Assembly (NCBI GenBank): GCA_028282785.1
Contig: JANQHE010000002.1
Span: forward strand, 62,001 to 126,000
Length of the DNA: 64,000 nt
Origin: Bacteroidales bacterium
Lineage (GTDB): Bacteria > Bacteroidota > Bacteroidia > Bacteroidales > UBA12077
Direction of reading: 5' to 3'
Positions 55,248 through 64,000 of the stretch are shown here, piece after piece. The notes beneath the pieces are model-generated. The model made no database searches, had not been told where the DNA came from, and worked only from the letters and a program-made list of their open reading frames with translations. The stretch's first letter is position 1. Each line of letters begins with the position of its first letter. The position numbers and the translations under genes were made by a program.

Positions 55248-57302
55248 TTAAAAACTTTCGTAATCATCATCTATCTTTTTGTTACCAAACATTTGCATTT
55301 TAACTCCTGATGATTTTATATTTGTTGTATTCTCTTTAAAATTAGTTGGATTTGTTTTCTTCACTTCTTTATTTTCTGTTTTATCAGTCAACTGCTTCCT
55401 AACATTAAGCTTTTTTTCATCACCTACTTTAAAATAAGTAATGTTTTCTTTTAAATGTTCAGCCTGGCCCGCCAGTTCAGAAGAACTGGTTGCTAACTCT
55501 TCCGAAGATGCAGCATTTTGCTGTGTTACCTGATTAAGTTGTTGAATTGCACTATTCACCTGGTCTGCTCCGGAATTTTGCTCTAAACTTGCGGCCGAAA
55601 TTTCCTGAATAAAATTAACAGTTTTTTCAATTTCAGGAACAATATCAAGTAACTGCTTTCCAGCCTCCTCTGAAATCTTAACTCCCTCTCGGGACAATTG
55701 ATCAATTTCATCAGCTGCTACTTTACTACGTTCAGCTAATTTCCTCACTTCAGCTGCAACAACTGCAAAGCCTTTACCATGTTCTCCTGCTCGAGCTGCT
55801 TCCACAGCAGCATTTAAAGCTAAGATATTTGTTTGGAAGGCAATGTCGTTGACAATGGTAATTTTTTCTGCTATTTCCTTCATTGCATTCATTGAAACTT
55901 CGGATGATGAGCTTCCTTTTTTAATACCTTCAGCCGTTCGTATTACTATTTGTTCGGTTTGTTGTGCATTTTCATTATTTTGTTGAATATTCGAAACCAT
56001 TTCTTGCATTGATGAAGATACTTCTTCTGCTGAAGACGCTTGTTGATTTGCCCCGAGGGACATTTGCTGTGCATTTGAACTCATTTCATGACTTGCAGAA
56101 GTTATATTTTCAGCACTATTATTTACACTTACAACTATCTCCCTTAGTTTTAACACCATTTGATTTAATGCATTTGCCAGATCGCCTATTTCATCTTTTT
56201 GTTTTATATCAAATGTTGCTGTTAAATCCCCATCAGCAACATTTTGTGCAAAGATCACGCCTTTTTTAAGGGCAGTAGTTATATTTTTACTTAGTATAGC
56301 AATGATTAATACTAATAATAAAATCCCAACTACACCTATTATTATCGATACTCTAAAATTATTATCGGCTTTTTCCATAATTTCTGTCACTGGTACTGAA
56401 ATGGCCACCGACCATGGTGTATTTGTTTTTCCAACATAAACCGGTACATAAGTTACAAAATGACTTTTTCCATTTTTATTAATGCTAGTATAACTAAAAC
56501 TTTTGCCTTTTTTTATTTGTTGATTTACATTATGCATTTTAACATCTTCCGGATAAATTTCCTGAATATGCTTACTTAAATAGTTCTTATCAGGATGTCC
56601 TGCAATTAAACCTCCATTAGATACTAAATAAGCATAACTACCTGTGTATGGATTAATCTCTTGTATTATATCTTGGAAACTTTCTAATGTAATATCAATG
56701 GCTACAATACCAACATATCTACCATTTTCTAATATAGGTGCATTTATACTTGTCATTAGAAATTTATCTGATTTATTTTCTGCAAAAACATCTTCATATG
56801 GTTCCCAGATTGACGGTTTAGTTCGTTGTTTAATTTCTGCGTACAATTCAGGATCACCATCTAAACTTCTAAGCTCTGTATTACTTTTTATTACACTATT
56901 TTCTCTCCAGTAAATATTCACATACCTGCCGGTTGGCTGGTTCCATTCAGGATCAATAGCATTTAATTCCCAACTATCCCATAAGCTATAAATATGAGGA
57001 TTATTTACGAAGATCTCCTCATACATTTTAGCAAATAATTCCTTCCATTGTTCTGTAGGTAAATACCTAAAAGTTCTATACGCTTCTGCAAGAGTTTTAA
57101 CCATTGATAAATCAGAATCAAGTTGAGCTTTTATATCTTTTGCAACCCCATAAGCATAACTATTAGTTTTTTCAATAGCATCCTTATAAGCAGCTTTACG
57201 TGCATTAATACTTATATAGCCTAATGCCATTGCGTAAATAATAATTGAAGCTCCTATAATAAACAGTTGAACCTTTTGCTGAATTTTTAAATTTACTCCC
57301 AT
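55248..57302 (-). CDS. Methyl-accepting chemotaxis receptor with dCache-type sensor (MCP-1)
   Basis: 684 residues. TM1 about 12-33, a double-Cache-like sensor (about 40-310; [58 protein letters not shown]), TM2 about 318-340 ([16 protein letters not shown]), HAMP ([20 protein letters not shown]), and the MCP signalling hairpin tip [20 protein letters not shown]. It ends in a flexible tail closing with [10 protein letters not shown]. The dCache fold often binds amino acids or other small ligands. Tail is shared with MCP-2 and fits the CheR/CheB tether pattern. Confidence 0.95.
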   Translation of the reverse strand: MGVNLKIQQKVQLFIIGASIIIYAMALGYISINARKAAYKDAIEKTNSYAYGVAKDIKAQLDSDLSMVKTLAEAYRTFRYLPTEQWKELFAKMYEEIFVNNPHIYSLWDSWELNAIDPEWNQPTGRYVNIYWRENSVIKSNTELRSLDGDPELYAEIKQRTKPSIWEPYEDVFAENKSDKFLMTSINAPILENGRYVGIVAIDITLESFQDIIQEINPYTGSYAYLVSNGGLIAGHPDKNYLSKHIQEIYPEDVKMHNVNQQIKKGKSFSYTSINKNGKSHFVTYVPVYVGKTNTPWSVAISVPVTEIMEKADNNFRVSIIIGVVGILLLVLIIAILSKNITTALKKGVIFAQNVADGDLTATFDIKQKDEIGDLANALNQMVLKLREIVVSVNNSAENITSASHEMSSNAQQMSLGANQQASSAEEVSSSMQEMVSNIQQNNENAQQTEQIVIRTAEGIKKGSSSSEVSMNAMKEIAEKITIVNDIAFQTNILALNAAVEAARAGEHGKGFAVVAAEVRKLAERSKVAADEIDQLSREGVKISEEAGKQLLDIVPEIEKTVNFIQEISAASLEQNSGADQVNSAIQQLNQVTQQNAASSEELATSSSELAGQAEHLKENITYFKVGDEKKLNVRKQLTDKTENKEVKKTNPTNFKENTTNIKSSGVKMQMFGNKKIDDDYESF

Positions 57303-57382
57303 AATCCGTCATTTAAGGTTAATCGTATTGTTTCATACAAATGTTCCACTTCATATTTTATTTGACATATACAAAATTAAGA

Positions 57383-59458
57383 TCAGAAGCTTTCGTATTG
57401 ATCATCTATCTTTTTATCGTCATACATTTGTAGATCAATACCGGTTGCATTATTGTTTGCCTTAACCTCTATTTTATTTTTTTTAGGCATAGTTTCAGAT
57501 GTTTTGAAATCTTTTTTCATCTCAAAACTTTTCGTTTTATATTCTTTCTTCTTCTTTCCTATTTTAAAATAAGATATATTCTGTTTAAGCTGTTCGGCCT
57601 GGCTTGCGAGTTCTTCTGAACTGGTTGCCAATTCTTCTGAAGCTGCAGCATTTTGTTGAGTTACCTGGTTTAATTGCTGAATTGCACTATTTACCTGATC
57701 GGCACCGGAATTCTGTTCTAAACTTGCAGCTGAAATTTCTTGAACCAGTTTTGCTGTTTTATCAATTTCCGGAGCGATTTCTTCCATACGCTTTGCAACC
57801 TCTTCATTCACAGCAACACTTGATTTTGATAATACATCTATTTCATCAGCTGCAACCTTGCTTCGTTCTGCAAGTTTTCTAACTTCGTTAGCAACCACTG
57901 CGAATCCTTTTCCATGTTCACCTGCACGAGCAGCCTCAACTGCGGCATTCAATGCTAAGATATTAGTTTGAAATGCTATATCGTTTATAATTGATATCTT
58001 TTCTGCAATGTTATTAATTGATTTTCTATTTTCCTGAGCAGCATGCATAACTGCTATCATTCCTTCCGCAGCTTTTATAGATATCTTTTCTGTCTGTTGT
58101 GCATTATCTGTATTTTGCTGAATATTTGAAGCCATTTCTTCCATAGAAGAAGATACTTCTTCTGCAGAAGATGCCTGTTCACTTGCTCCTTGTGACATTT
58201 GCTGAGAACTTGAACTCATTTCCAGGCTGGCACTTGCAATATTGTCAGCACTCAGTTCAACACCTTCAACGATTTCACGAAGTTTAATGATCATTGAGTT
58301 TAGAGAATTGGCAAGAATTCCAACTTCATCTTTTTGCTCAATGTCTATTGTTGCAGTTAAATCACCTTCCGCTACCCTTTGCGCAAAATCTACACCTTTG
58401 TTAATTGCCTGTGCTAAATTTCTAACCACACTAGTAACAATTAAAATAAATAAAAGTACCGCGATAGCAACTGATACGAAAACAGTTAACCTTACACTCT
58501 TCAAATATTTAAAAAGAATCTCTTCATAAAAAGATGCAGCCACATATGAATTTATTTCAGGTATATATTCGAAATACTGAAATTTCCATTTTCCCTCCTC
58601 TGTTTCGGGCCATTTGTATCTTGATTTGCCATGTCCGTCATCATCAGCTTTAATCTGTTTATAAAAGGTAAATTCTTTAGCACTTTTACCTTCATTGGTT
58701 GGGTGAATAACAAAAGTACCATCATCGCTTATTAAGAAAGGATACCCCGTTTCAAAATAAATTTTATTATCGAAAATACCTTTTAAACTACTTAAATTTT
58801 TTTCCTTTATACCTACATATAATATTCCTTGTACTTCTCCATTAATCCAAATTGGTTCATAAGCTGTAAGATAATAATCATCAACAACAAAAGCTCTGCC
58901 TCTGTATGTTTGCCCTGACTCAACTACCTGAATTACAGGCGAATTATTCGGGATATAAGTACCAACAGCTCTTTCTCCATTTTCTTTTAATACATTTGTT
59001 GATATTCTTAAATATCCACCGGGGATTTTCTGAAATATGGTAGAAGTAGCACCTGTCATCTCTTGTATCTTATCAACAAAGGAATAATTATTGTTAATTC
59101 TTTCACCTCCAATTATAAAGTCTTTGATTGTAACTTGTGTAGCATGTTTAGATATTTGATTTATCGCAGTAACTTGAGAAAATGTATCTTCCATAGAAGG
59201 CTCACCTAAGCTCTGAAACATTTCATGTGCCGTTTTTAAAGCATAATTTATTCTATTTTGTCTTTCATTCAACTGAACTTTGATAATACTAACTAAATCA
59301 ACAAGTTGTTCATACATTCTTACATCTGTATCTTCAATGATTCTAGTTTTAGTAGCTCTATAAGTTAAAATACCAAGTGTAGAGATTACTAATATAGTTG
59401 CTAAACCTAATATCAGGTTTAGCCGAAGCCCTATTTTTAGGTTATTTAATGATTTCAT
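57383..59458 (-). CDS. Methyl-accepting chemotaxis receptor with Cache_3-Cache_2-like sensor (MCP-2)
   Basis: 691 residues. TM1 about 13-33, a long sensor (about 40-320; [60 protein letters not shown]), TM2 about 326-348, HAMP with [20 protein letters not shown], and the same signalling tip as MCP-1. The sensor differs from MCP-1, so the two probably read different ligands; the HAMP-to-tail part is close, suggesting gene duplication with sensor exchange. It ends in [10 protein letters not shown]. It is 80 bp upstream of MCP-1. Confidence 0.95.
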   Translation of the reverse strand: MKSLNNLKIGLRLNLILGLATILVISTLGILTYRATKTRIIEDTDVRMYEQLVDLVSIIKVQLNERQNRINYALKTAHEMFQSLGEPSMEDTFSQVTAINQISKHATQVTIKDFIIGGERINNNYSFVDKIQEMTGATSTIFQKIPGGYLRISTNVLKENGERAVGTYIPNNSPVIQVVESGQTYRGRAFVVDDYYLTAYEPIWINGEVQGILYVGIKEKNLSSLKGIFDNKIYFETGYPFLISDDGTFVIHPTNEGKSAKEFTFYKQIKADDDGHGKSRYKWPETEEGKWKFQYFEYIPEINSYVAASFYEEILFKYLKSVRLTVFVSVAIAVLLFILIVTSVVRNLAQAINKGVDFAQRVAEGDLTATIDIEQKDEVGILANSLNSMIIKLREIVEGVELSADNIASASLEMSSSSQQMSQGASEQASSAEEVSSSMEEMASNIQQNTDNAQQTEKISIKAAEGMIAVMHAAQENRKSINNIAEKISIINDIAFQTNILALNAAVEAARAGEHGKGFAVVANEVRKLAERSKVAADEIDVLSKSSVAVNEEVAKRMEEIAPEIDKTAKLVQEISAASLEQNSGADQVNSAIQQLNQVTQQNAAASEELATSSEELASQAEQLKQNISYFKIGKKKKEYKTKSFEMKKDFKTSETMPKKNKIEVKANNNATGIDLQMYDDKKIDDQYESF

Positions 59459-59515
59459 ATCTCCAGGTTTTTAGTAGTTGTAATTCTTAGTTTGTTGTTT
59501 GTTGTTGTTAGGAGT

Positions 59516-60031
59516 TTATTCTTTGTTTTCTATCTTTTTTTCTCCTTCCTGAGTTTTTTCTTTAACTATTACAACTTCATCTACCGAGAATACTTTATCC
59601 ATATCTAAAAGCATAATAAATTTCTCGTCTATCTTTGCCATTCCATAAATGAAATCAGATTTATATTTACTTCCAATACCCGGAGGTGGTTGAATTTGAT
59701 TATCAGCAATTTCGAGAACTGCCTGAACTGAATCAACCAGGGCTCCAACTTGTACTTCATCACCCTCGATATTTACTTCCATAACTATTATACATGTGTT
59801 GGTAGTGTATTCGGTAGGCGCCATACCGAATTTTATTCTTGTATCCACTACAGGTAAAACTGTCCCTCTTAAGTTGATAACTCCTTTCATATATTCAGGT
59901 GATTTTGGAACTTCCGTAATTTTTGTCATCTCTAAAATGTTGATGACTTTACTTACATGTGCAGCAAATTCTTCCTCACCTAAATTAAATGATAGGAAAG
60001 AGTTAACTTTTTCTATTGTTTCTTTACTCAT
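59516..60031 (-). CDS. cheW: Chemotaxis coupling protein CheW
   Basis: 171 residues: FLSFNLGEEEFAAHVSKVIN, ITEVPKSPEYMKGVINLRGT, VLPVVDTRIKFG, GALVDSVQAVLEI. It links receptors to CheA. It is 9 bp from cheA in the same transcript, with 57 bp to MCP-2. Confidence 0.96.
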   Translation of the reverse strand: MSKETIEKVNSFLSFNLGEEEFAAHVSKVINILEMTKITEVPKSPEYMKGVINLRGTVLPVVDTRIKFGMAPTEYTTNTCIIVMEVNIEGDEVQVGALVDSVQAVLEIADNQIQPPPGIGSKYKSDFIYGMAKIDEKFIMLLDMDKVFSVDEVVIVKEKTQEGEKKIENKE

Positions 60032-60040
60032 AATTGTCTC

Positions 60041-62104
60041 CTATTTTGATTCTATTTTTAGATTATCCTTTGAAAATTGTAATATCATTTTGTTAGTATC
60101 CATTACCAATGCAACTGTTCCATCACCAAGTATTGTAGCACCGGAAATAATCTCCTGGTTTTTAAACAATTTACCTAATGCCTTTAAAACAGCTTGATAT
60201 TCTCCCACTACTTCATCAACTACGATTCCTATTTTTTTGTCTTCGTAACTTACAACAATGATCTGCTCATGATCTTCATTATTATTAGGAAGATTGAACT
60301 CTTCGCGTAAATAATAAAACGGAATCCGTTCTCCATCAAGAACTATTAGATTATTAAATTTATTTACTACACTTTCCTGATTTGCCGAATATATTTTACC
60401 AACAACAGACAGCGGAATGATATAATAGTTATCGGCTATTTTAACCAGTAAACCATCGATAATAGACAATGTTAATGGTAGTTTTATAGTGATAGCAGTA
60501 CCTTTATTAATTTCTGAATCAACTTCAACTTCACCCCGAACTTCTGCAAGTTTTCGTTTAACTACATCCATACCAACTCCCCTGCCTGACACATCGGTTA
60601 CATTCTTAGCCGTAGAAAAACCCGGTTCGAATAATAAATCGAAAATCTCCTTACGGGATAATTCAGCATCTTTACTAATTAAACCTTTTTCAACTCCCTT
60701 TAATCTTATTTTTTCCGTATCAATTCCCGCACCATCGTCTTTTATTTTAATATGCACATTGGTACCTGAATAATAAGCTTTTAAAAGAATTGTACCTTGT
60801 TCAGGTTTACCCGATTCAATTCTTTCATTAGGGGATTCAATACCATGATCAATACAATTTCTTAAAATATGTAATAATGGATCTGTTAATGTTTCAATAA
60901 TGGTTTTATCTAATTCCGTTTCTGCACCTTCTGCTATAAATCTTACACTTTTATTTAATTCATTCGAAAGGTCACGAACTAATCTTTGAAAGCGCGTTAG
61001 CATTGTTTCAATTGGAACTAAAACAATATCAAATGCATTATCTCTTAATTGCCGAGTTAATTTTTGAACATTTTCCGCAATAGAAACCAATTCCGAACTT
61101 CCCGAGTGTTCAGCATAAAGGCTTAAGCGAGCTTGTGTGGTTACGAGTTCACTTACAAGATTCATTAAATTATCCAGTTTTATTGAAGAAACTCGAATGC
61201 TTGATATTATATTTTCTTTAACACTTGGAGCATTAGTAAATCGCTTACTCAAATCATCTACCTGTTCGTCAGAGATTTTTTGTTCCGTATATTTTTTAAC
61301 AATTGCCTGAATTTCTAATAATCCTACATCGTTTTTAGATAAAGCAAGGTTTGAAATCTCTTGCATTATATCCATGTTTTGAACAATGTTATGGTCTACT
61401 ATTTCATTTATCTCCAGTTTACAGTCGTCTTCAACAAAAATAAAAACGTCAGATATTGAATTTACATCTTCCGAGGTTGCTAAAATTGCTTCCCAATAAA
61501 CATAACATCTGGTTATATCAATATTTTCAGAATCAGGAACTTTATTAAAATGAGAAAATACTTTACAATCACCTAATCCGTGTAATTCATCAATTAAGAA
61601 CAGTGGGTTGGTACCATCGTTAAAAATATAATCGTCAGGCTCGAAATATATGTAATAACTCTTTACTCCTGAAGATTCTTTTTCAGAACCACCTTTCTCC
61701 TCTATAATGCTATTTTTATTATCGTCTTCAATTATTTTTTTTATTTGTACCACCAGTTCGGTGTGTTTGTTTTTTGCTTGTTCTAAACTTAAATCAGGAT
61801 CAGATAAAAGGGTTTTAAGATGATCTACGGATGCTAAAGTAACATCAAGCAAATTTCTTGTAATCTTTAATTTACTATTCCGGACTAAATCATAAATATT
61901 TTCCAGATCATGAGTAAATTCACTCAGCTTAGCAAATCCAAACATTGCACCACCGCCTTTAAGCGAATGCATGTCTCGAAACACACTTTCAATAATTTCA
62001 TTATTTTCTGTATCATTCTCAAGTGCCAGAAGAGATTGTTCGAGGTTTTCAATCTTTTCAGCTGCCTCTTCCAGAAATTTACTTCGGAATTTATCTATAT
62101 CCAT
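60041..62104 (-). CDS. cheA: Chemotaxis histidine kinase CheA
   Basis: 687 residues. P1 with phospho-acceptor His46 (FRDMHSLKGGGAMFGF); a roughly 150-residue middle region (YYIYFEPDDYIF, CYVYWEAIL) that resembles a P2-like docking domain; P3 dimerisation (ISSIRVSSIKLDNLMNLVSE); P4 ATPase (HILRNCIDHGIESP, KDDGAGID, GRGVGMDVVKRKLAE); P5 CheW-like domain from IIDGLLVKIADNYY. It phosphorylates CheY and CheB. The TAA of cheY overlaps its ATG by one base. Confidence 0.97.
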   Translation of the reverse strand: MDIDKFRSKFLEEAAEKIENLEQSLLALENDTENNEIIESVFRDMHSLKGGGAMFGFAKLSEFTHDLENIYDLVRNSKLKITRNLLDVTLASVDHLKTLLSDPDLSLEQAKNKHTELVVQIKKIIEDDNKNSIIEEKGGSEKESSGVKSYYIYFEPDDYIFNDGTNPLFLIDELHGLGDCKVFSHFNKVPDSENIDITRCYVYWEAILATSEDVNSISDVFIFVEDDCKLEINEIVDHNIVQNMDIMQEISNLALSKNDVGLLEIQAIVKKYTEQKISDEQVDDLSKRFTNAPSVKENIISSIRVSSIKLDNLMNLVSELVTTQARLSLYAEHSGSSELVSIAENVQKLTRQLRDNAFDIVLVPIETMLTRFQRLVRDLSNELNKSVRFIAEGAETELDKTIIETLTDPLLHILRNCIDHGIESPNERIESGKPEQGTILLKAYYSGTNVHIKIKDDGAGIDTEKIRLKGVEKGLISKDAELSRKEIFDLLFEPGFSTAKNVTDVSGRGVGMDVVKRKLAEVRGEVEVDSEINKGTAITIKLPLTLSIIDGLLVKIADNYYIIPLSVVGKIYSANQESVVNKFNNLIVLDGERIPFYYLREEFNLPNNNEDHEQIIVVSYEDKKIGIVVDEVVGEYQAVLKALGKLFKNQEIISGATILGDGTVALVMDTNKMILQFSKDNLKIESK

Positions 62105-62469
62105 TATCTTAAAACTTTTTTAAGTGCTGCAATTAGTTTGGCAGGTACAAATGGTTTAATTATCCATCCGGTTGCTCCAGCTTCTTTAGCTTCCATTTTT
62201 TTTGAAGACTGAGACTCAGTAGTAAGAAATAAGATTGGAATTCGTTTATATTGATCCATTGCTCGAACGTTTTTTATAAACTCTATACCATTCATCTCTG
62301 GCATATGAAGATCGGTTATTATTAGATCAATATGTGAACCATCCAGAAACTTTATAGCATCTTTTCCGTCCACACCAACTAATACATTGTAGCCTTCATT
62401 CTTTAGGGTGAAGCTTACAACTTCGCGTATACTTTCTGAGTCATCGACAATTAAGATAGTTTTACTCAT
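62104..62469 (-). CDS. cheY: CheY-type response regulator
   Basis: 121 residues, a single receiver domain: ILIVDDSESIR (Asp9/Asp10), the phosphorylated Asp53 in ITDLHMPEMNG, LTTES and IIKPF (Lys). No DNA-binding domain. It is directly coupled to cheA (TAATG) and should carry the phosphoryl signal to the motility apparatus or to another effector. Confidence 0.96.
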   Translation of the reverse strand: MSKTILIVDDSESIREVVSFTLKNEGYNVLVGVDGKDAIKFLDGSHIDLIITDLHMPEMNGIEFIKNVRAMDQYKRIPILFLTTESQSSKKMEAKEAGATGWIIKPFVPAKLIAALKKVLR

Positions 62470-62481
62470 AATGTATCAATA

Positions 62482-62799
62482 TTATTTAATTATTTTTGTT
62501 ATATCTGTATTATTGAACAGAACGTTCTGCTCTTCATTTAATTCAATATTTAATATTAAAGTCTTTTTTGCTTTTTCTGCTGTTTTTTGAACTGATCTTA
62601 TTAACTGAACAAAGGTTAAATCCATATTTTTTATTGATTTTCCAATAATTTCGATAATTTCGTATTTATTTACCGCTTCTATTATATCATCTTTAACATC
62701 CTCAATTGAATAAATTGTAAGTTCATCAATTAAATTGATTTCTACTTTATTTTCACCTTTTTTTCTTGAAGGTTTAACCTGAATTCTCTTTGTGCTCAT
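62482..62799 (-). CDS. STAS-domain protein in the chemotaxis operon
   Basis: 105 residues. VEINLIDELTIYSIEDVKDD, IIEIIGKSIKNMDLTFVQLI and LILNIELNEEQNVLF form the STAS/SpoIIAA-like beta-alpha pattern. The usual phosphorylated Ser loop (DSSG) is replaced by DLTF, so a partner-switch site would have to be the Thr. It lies 12 bp before cheY. Many chemotaxis loci of Bacteroidota and Deltaproteobacteria carry a STAS protein here; role unclear. Confidence 0.75.
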   Translation of the reverse strand: MSTKRIQVKPSRKKGENKVEINLIDELTIYSIEDVKDDIIEAVNKYEIIEIIGKSIKNMDLTFVQLIRSVQKTAEKAKKTLILNIELNEEQNVLFNNTDITKIIK

Positions 62800-62810
62800 A
62801 AGTTAGATTT

Positions 62811-64000
62811 TTAAAAAAACTCTATTTCATCATTTTCTTTAATATCAAAATCTATATCAGCCTCATCACCTTTTGCAACTTTCTCATGAATGCTATGTTC
62901 AGTTTGCATGGTATAATATTGCTTAATATTTTCTAAATTTTCTTCTCTTGAAATTCCGTCTAACTCCTTATTTAATTTAAGTTTATAGTTTACAGTATTT
63001 AGCTCCGTAATTATTTCCTGAATTACCTTTTCGAAATACTCGTAATATTTAATTTTTGAAATAGAATTTTTAATATTTTTTATTACTAATTTACTATCAT
63101 CGTTATTCTTTTGTATCAGTATTTCAATTTCTTTTCCTGATATTTTTAATGAATCAATTTGAGTTTTTAGTTCAGAAAAATCTGTTTCACCTAATAAACT
63201 TTGATCTGTTTTATTTACAAATCCTTCAATATTATTTTTTAATGTAAATAAATACTCATACAATGAGTTAAGTTTTTGTGAGTTATCTTTCGTTTCTTTT
63301 AATAAATTAATGAATTGGCTATTTGCCTTTTTAAGATTTGAATCATTATTAAAAAGCTTCTCAAAGTATTTTTTTGATTCGTTTAACGATTCCTCTAGCT
63401 TTAAAGATAAGTTTTTAAAGTTTTCTATCATGTTCTCTGCTTGAAGATACTTATCATGAATATTATTTAGTTCTTCATCAAGGATATTAGTTTGCGTGTT
63501 ATAACTATCGATAAATATATTTGCTTTATTTATATAAGAATCAATTCTTTCAAACATTCTGTTATAGTTAAGTTTTCCGTAAGAATAAACTCTTTGAGAT
63601 TTATACGTAATATCCTGTATATTATCTCCGATTAGAATGAAATTATCAATAATAGCCTCTATTGCGGATTGATATTCTTTATTTGCCTGTATTAGCTGCG
63701 CTGCTTGTAACCCGGAAATATCTCGTATTCGTAAGAAACACTTTACTTTTTCATTTAATTTATTTATTTCCAAATCGGTTTCATTAAATTCAACCAGTTC
63801 TTTAATTAAATCCTTATGTGTATTCTGGATGTGCTCCATCTTTTGTTTTATAATATCCTGATATTGAAGTTTTTTAATTATTTCTGCATTGCTGTTTTCT
63901 AAATCTCCAATTTTTTCCGTTATATAGGGAATTAATTTTGTGTTATCTTCATTTTTTTTATCAATTAACTCAATGCTTGACTGAATTTCTTTTAATAAAC
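62811..64000 (-). CDS. Coiled-coil chemotaxis protein with a CheZ-like D-x3-Q motif (5' end outside window)
   Basis: The frame is open from 62811 to the right edge, 396 codons and no upstream stop; an ATG at 63839 is internal to it. Before that Met the residues read LQYQDIIKQKMEHI, which resembles the LQFQDxxxQ active-site helix of CheZ-type phosphatases (Asp and Gln four apart). Most of the rest is coiled coil (about 63840-63000), and the C-terminus has IKQYYTMQTEHSIHEKV and an acidic end (DFDIKENDEIEFF). It is followed by the STAS gene and cheY. A CheY-P phosphatase or scaffold is the likely role (inference). No membrane segment is seen. Confidence 0.7.
   Translation of the reverse strand, partial: LLKEIQSSIELIDKKNEDNTKLIPYITEKIGDLENSNAEIIKKLQYQDIIKQKMEHIQNTHKDLIKELVEFNETDLEINKLNEKVKCFLRIRDISGLQAAQLIQANKEYQSAIEAIIDNFILIGDNIQDITYKSQRVYSYGKLNYNRMFERIDSYINKANIFIDSYNTQTNILDEELNNIHDKYLQAENMIENFKNLSLKLEESLNESKKYFEKLFNNDSNLKKANSQFINLLKETKDNSQKLNSLYEYLFTLKNNIEGFVNKTDQSLLGETDFSELKTQIDSLKISGKEIEILIQKNNDDSKLVIKNIKNSISKIKYYEYFEKVIQEIITELNTVNYKLKLNKELDGISREENLENIKQYYTMQTEHSIHEKVAKGDEADIDFDIKENDEIEFF

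Noticed and set aside
62811..63839. Start of the coiled-coil chemotaxis gene at the ATG 63839
   Set aside because: The frame stays open to the window edge, and the CheZ-like motif lies directly before this Met, so the ATG is internal.

Overview
The window is AT-rich and almost entirely coding. It reads as a chromosomal piece of a Bacteroidota bacterium, probably of the Bacteroidales/Marinilabiliales type (the order is an inference). Supporting signs are a TonB-dependent receptor with the RWxRKxY-type N-terminus, upstream boxes of the form TAnnTTTG, GxxExxY and four-helix-bundle (S23-like) gene remnants, a DUF4143 ATPase, an ECF sigma factor followed by its own membrane protein and a DUF4097-like protein, and a zapA-6S RNA-rny arrangement. 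No rRNA, tRNA, CRISPR array or intact transposase was seen.

Region 1 (1-31.3 kb, all minus strand) is a surface polysaccharide (O-antigen or capsule) locus. It encodes a Wzx flippase, a Wzy polymerase, three glycosyltransferases and enzymes for at least five activated sugars: dTDP-3-acetamido-3,6-dideoxyhexose (rmlA, rmlB, two fdtA-like, fdtB, fdtC); UDP-L-QuiNAc or UDP-L-FucNAc (4,6-dehydratase/5-epimerase, RmlD-like reductase, 2-epimerase); GDP-L-fucose (gmd, fcl); UDP-2,3-diacetamido-glucuronate (wbpA/tviB-, wbpB-, wbpE-, wbpD-like); and UDP-galacturonate (uronate 4-epimerase). At the left end a stand-alone amino-acid adenylation enzyme is translationally coupled to a GNAT acyltransferase that runs off the window, suggesting an aminoacyl decoration. 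rmlA, rmlB and the nucleotide-sugar dehydrogenase each occur twice. The 18.8-22.3 kb and 29.3-31.8 kb parts carry accessory or decaying genes: an fcl fragment, a DUF4143 ATPase, a GxxExxY gene, a HEPN-MNT toxin-antitoxin pair and a broken S23-like gene.

Region 2 (31.8-34.3 kb, minus) holds a coiled-coil protein, zapA, a non-coding RNA with 6S architecture, and rny. Region 3 (34.4-38.7 kb, plus) holds an M23 peptidase, an M28 peptidase and a membrane protein. Region 4 (38.8-46.9 kb) holds a small acidic lipoprotein, a BtuB-like receptor with a leader ORF, the divergent ECF sigma operon, and a lipoprotein phosphatase pair (alkaline phosphatase, 5'-nucleotidase).

Region 5 (47-64 kb, minus) is signal transduction: a TPR sensor kinase, a GAF/PAS sensor without a kinase domain, and a full chemotaxis set (CheB, CheD, a histidine-kinase-like protein lacking the phospho-acceptor His, CheR, two Cache chemoreceptors, CheW, CheA, CheY, a STAS protein, and a coiled-coil protein with a CheZ-like D-x3-Q motif that continues beyond the right edge). 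Both receptors end in the same acidic tail with a pentapeptide that fits the CheR/CheB tether pattern.
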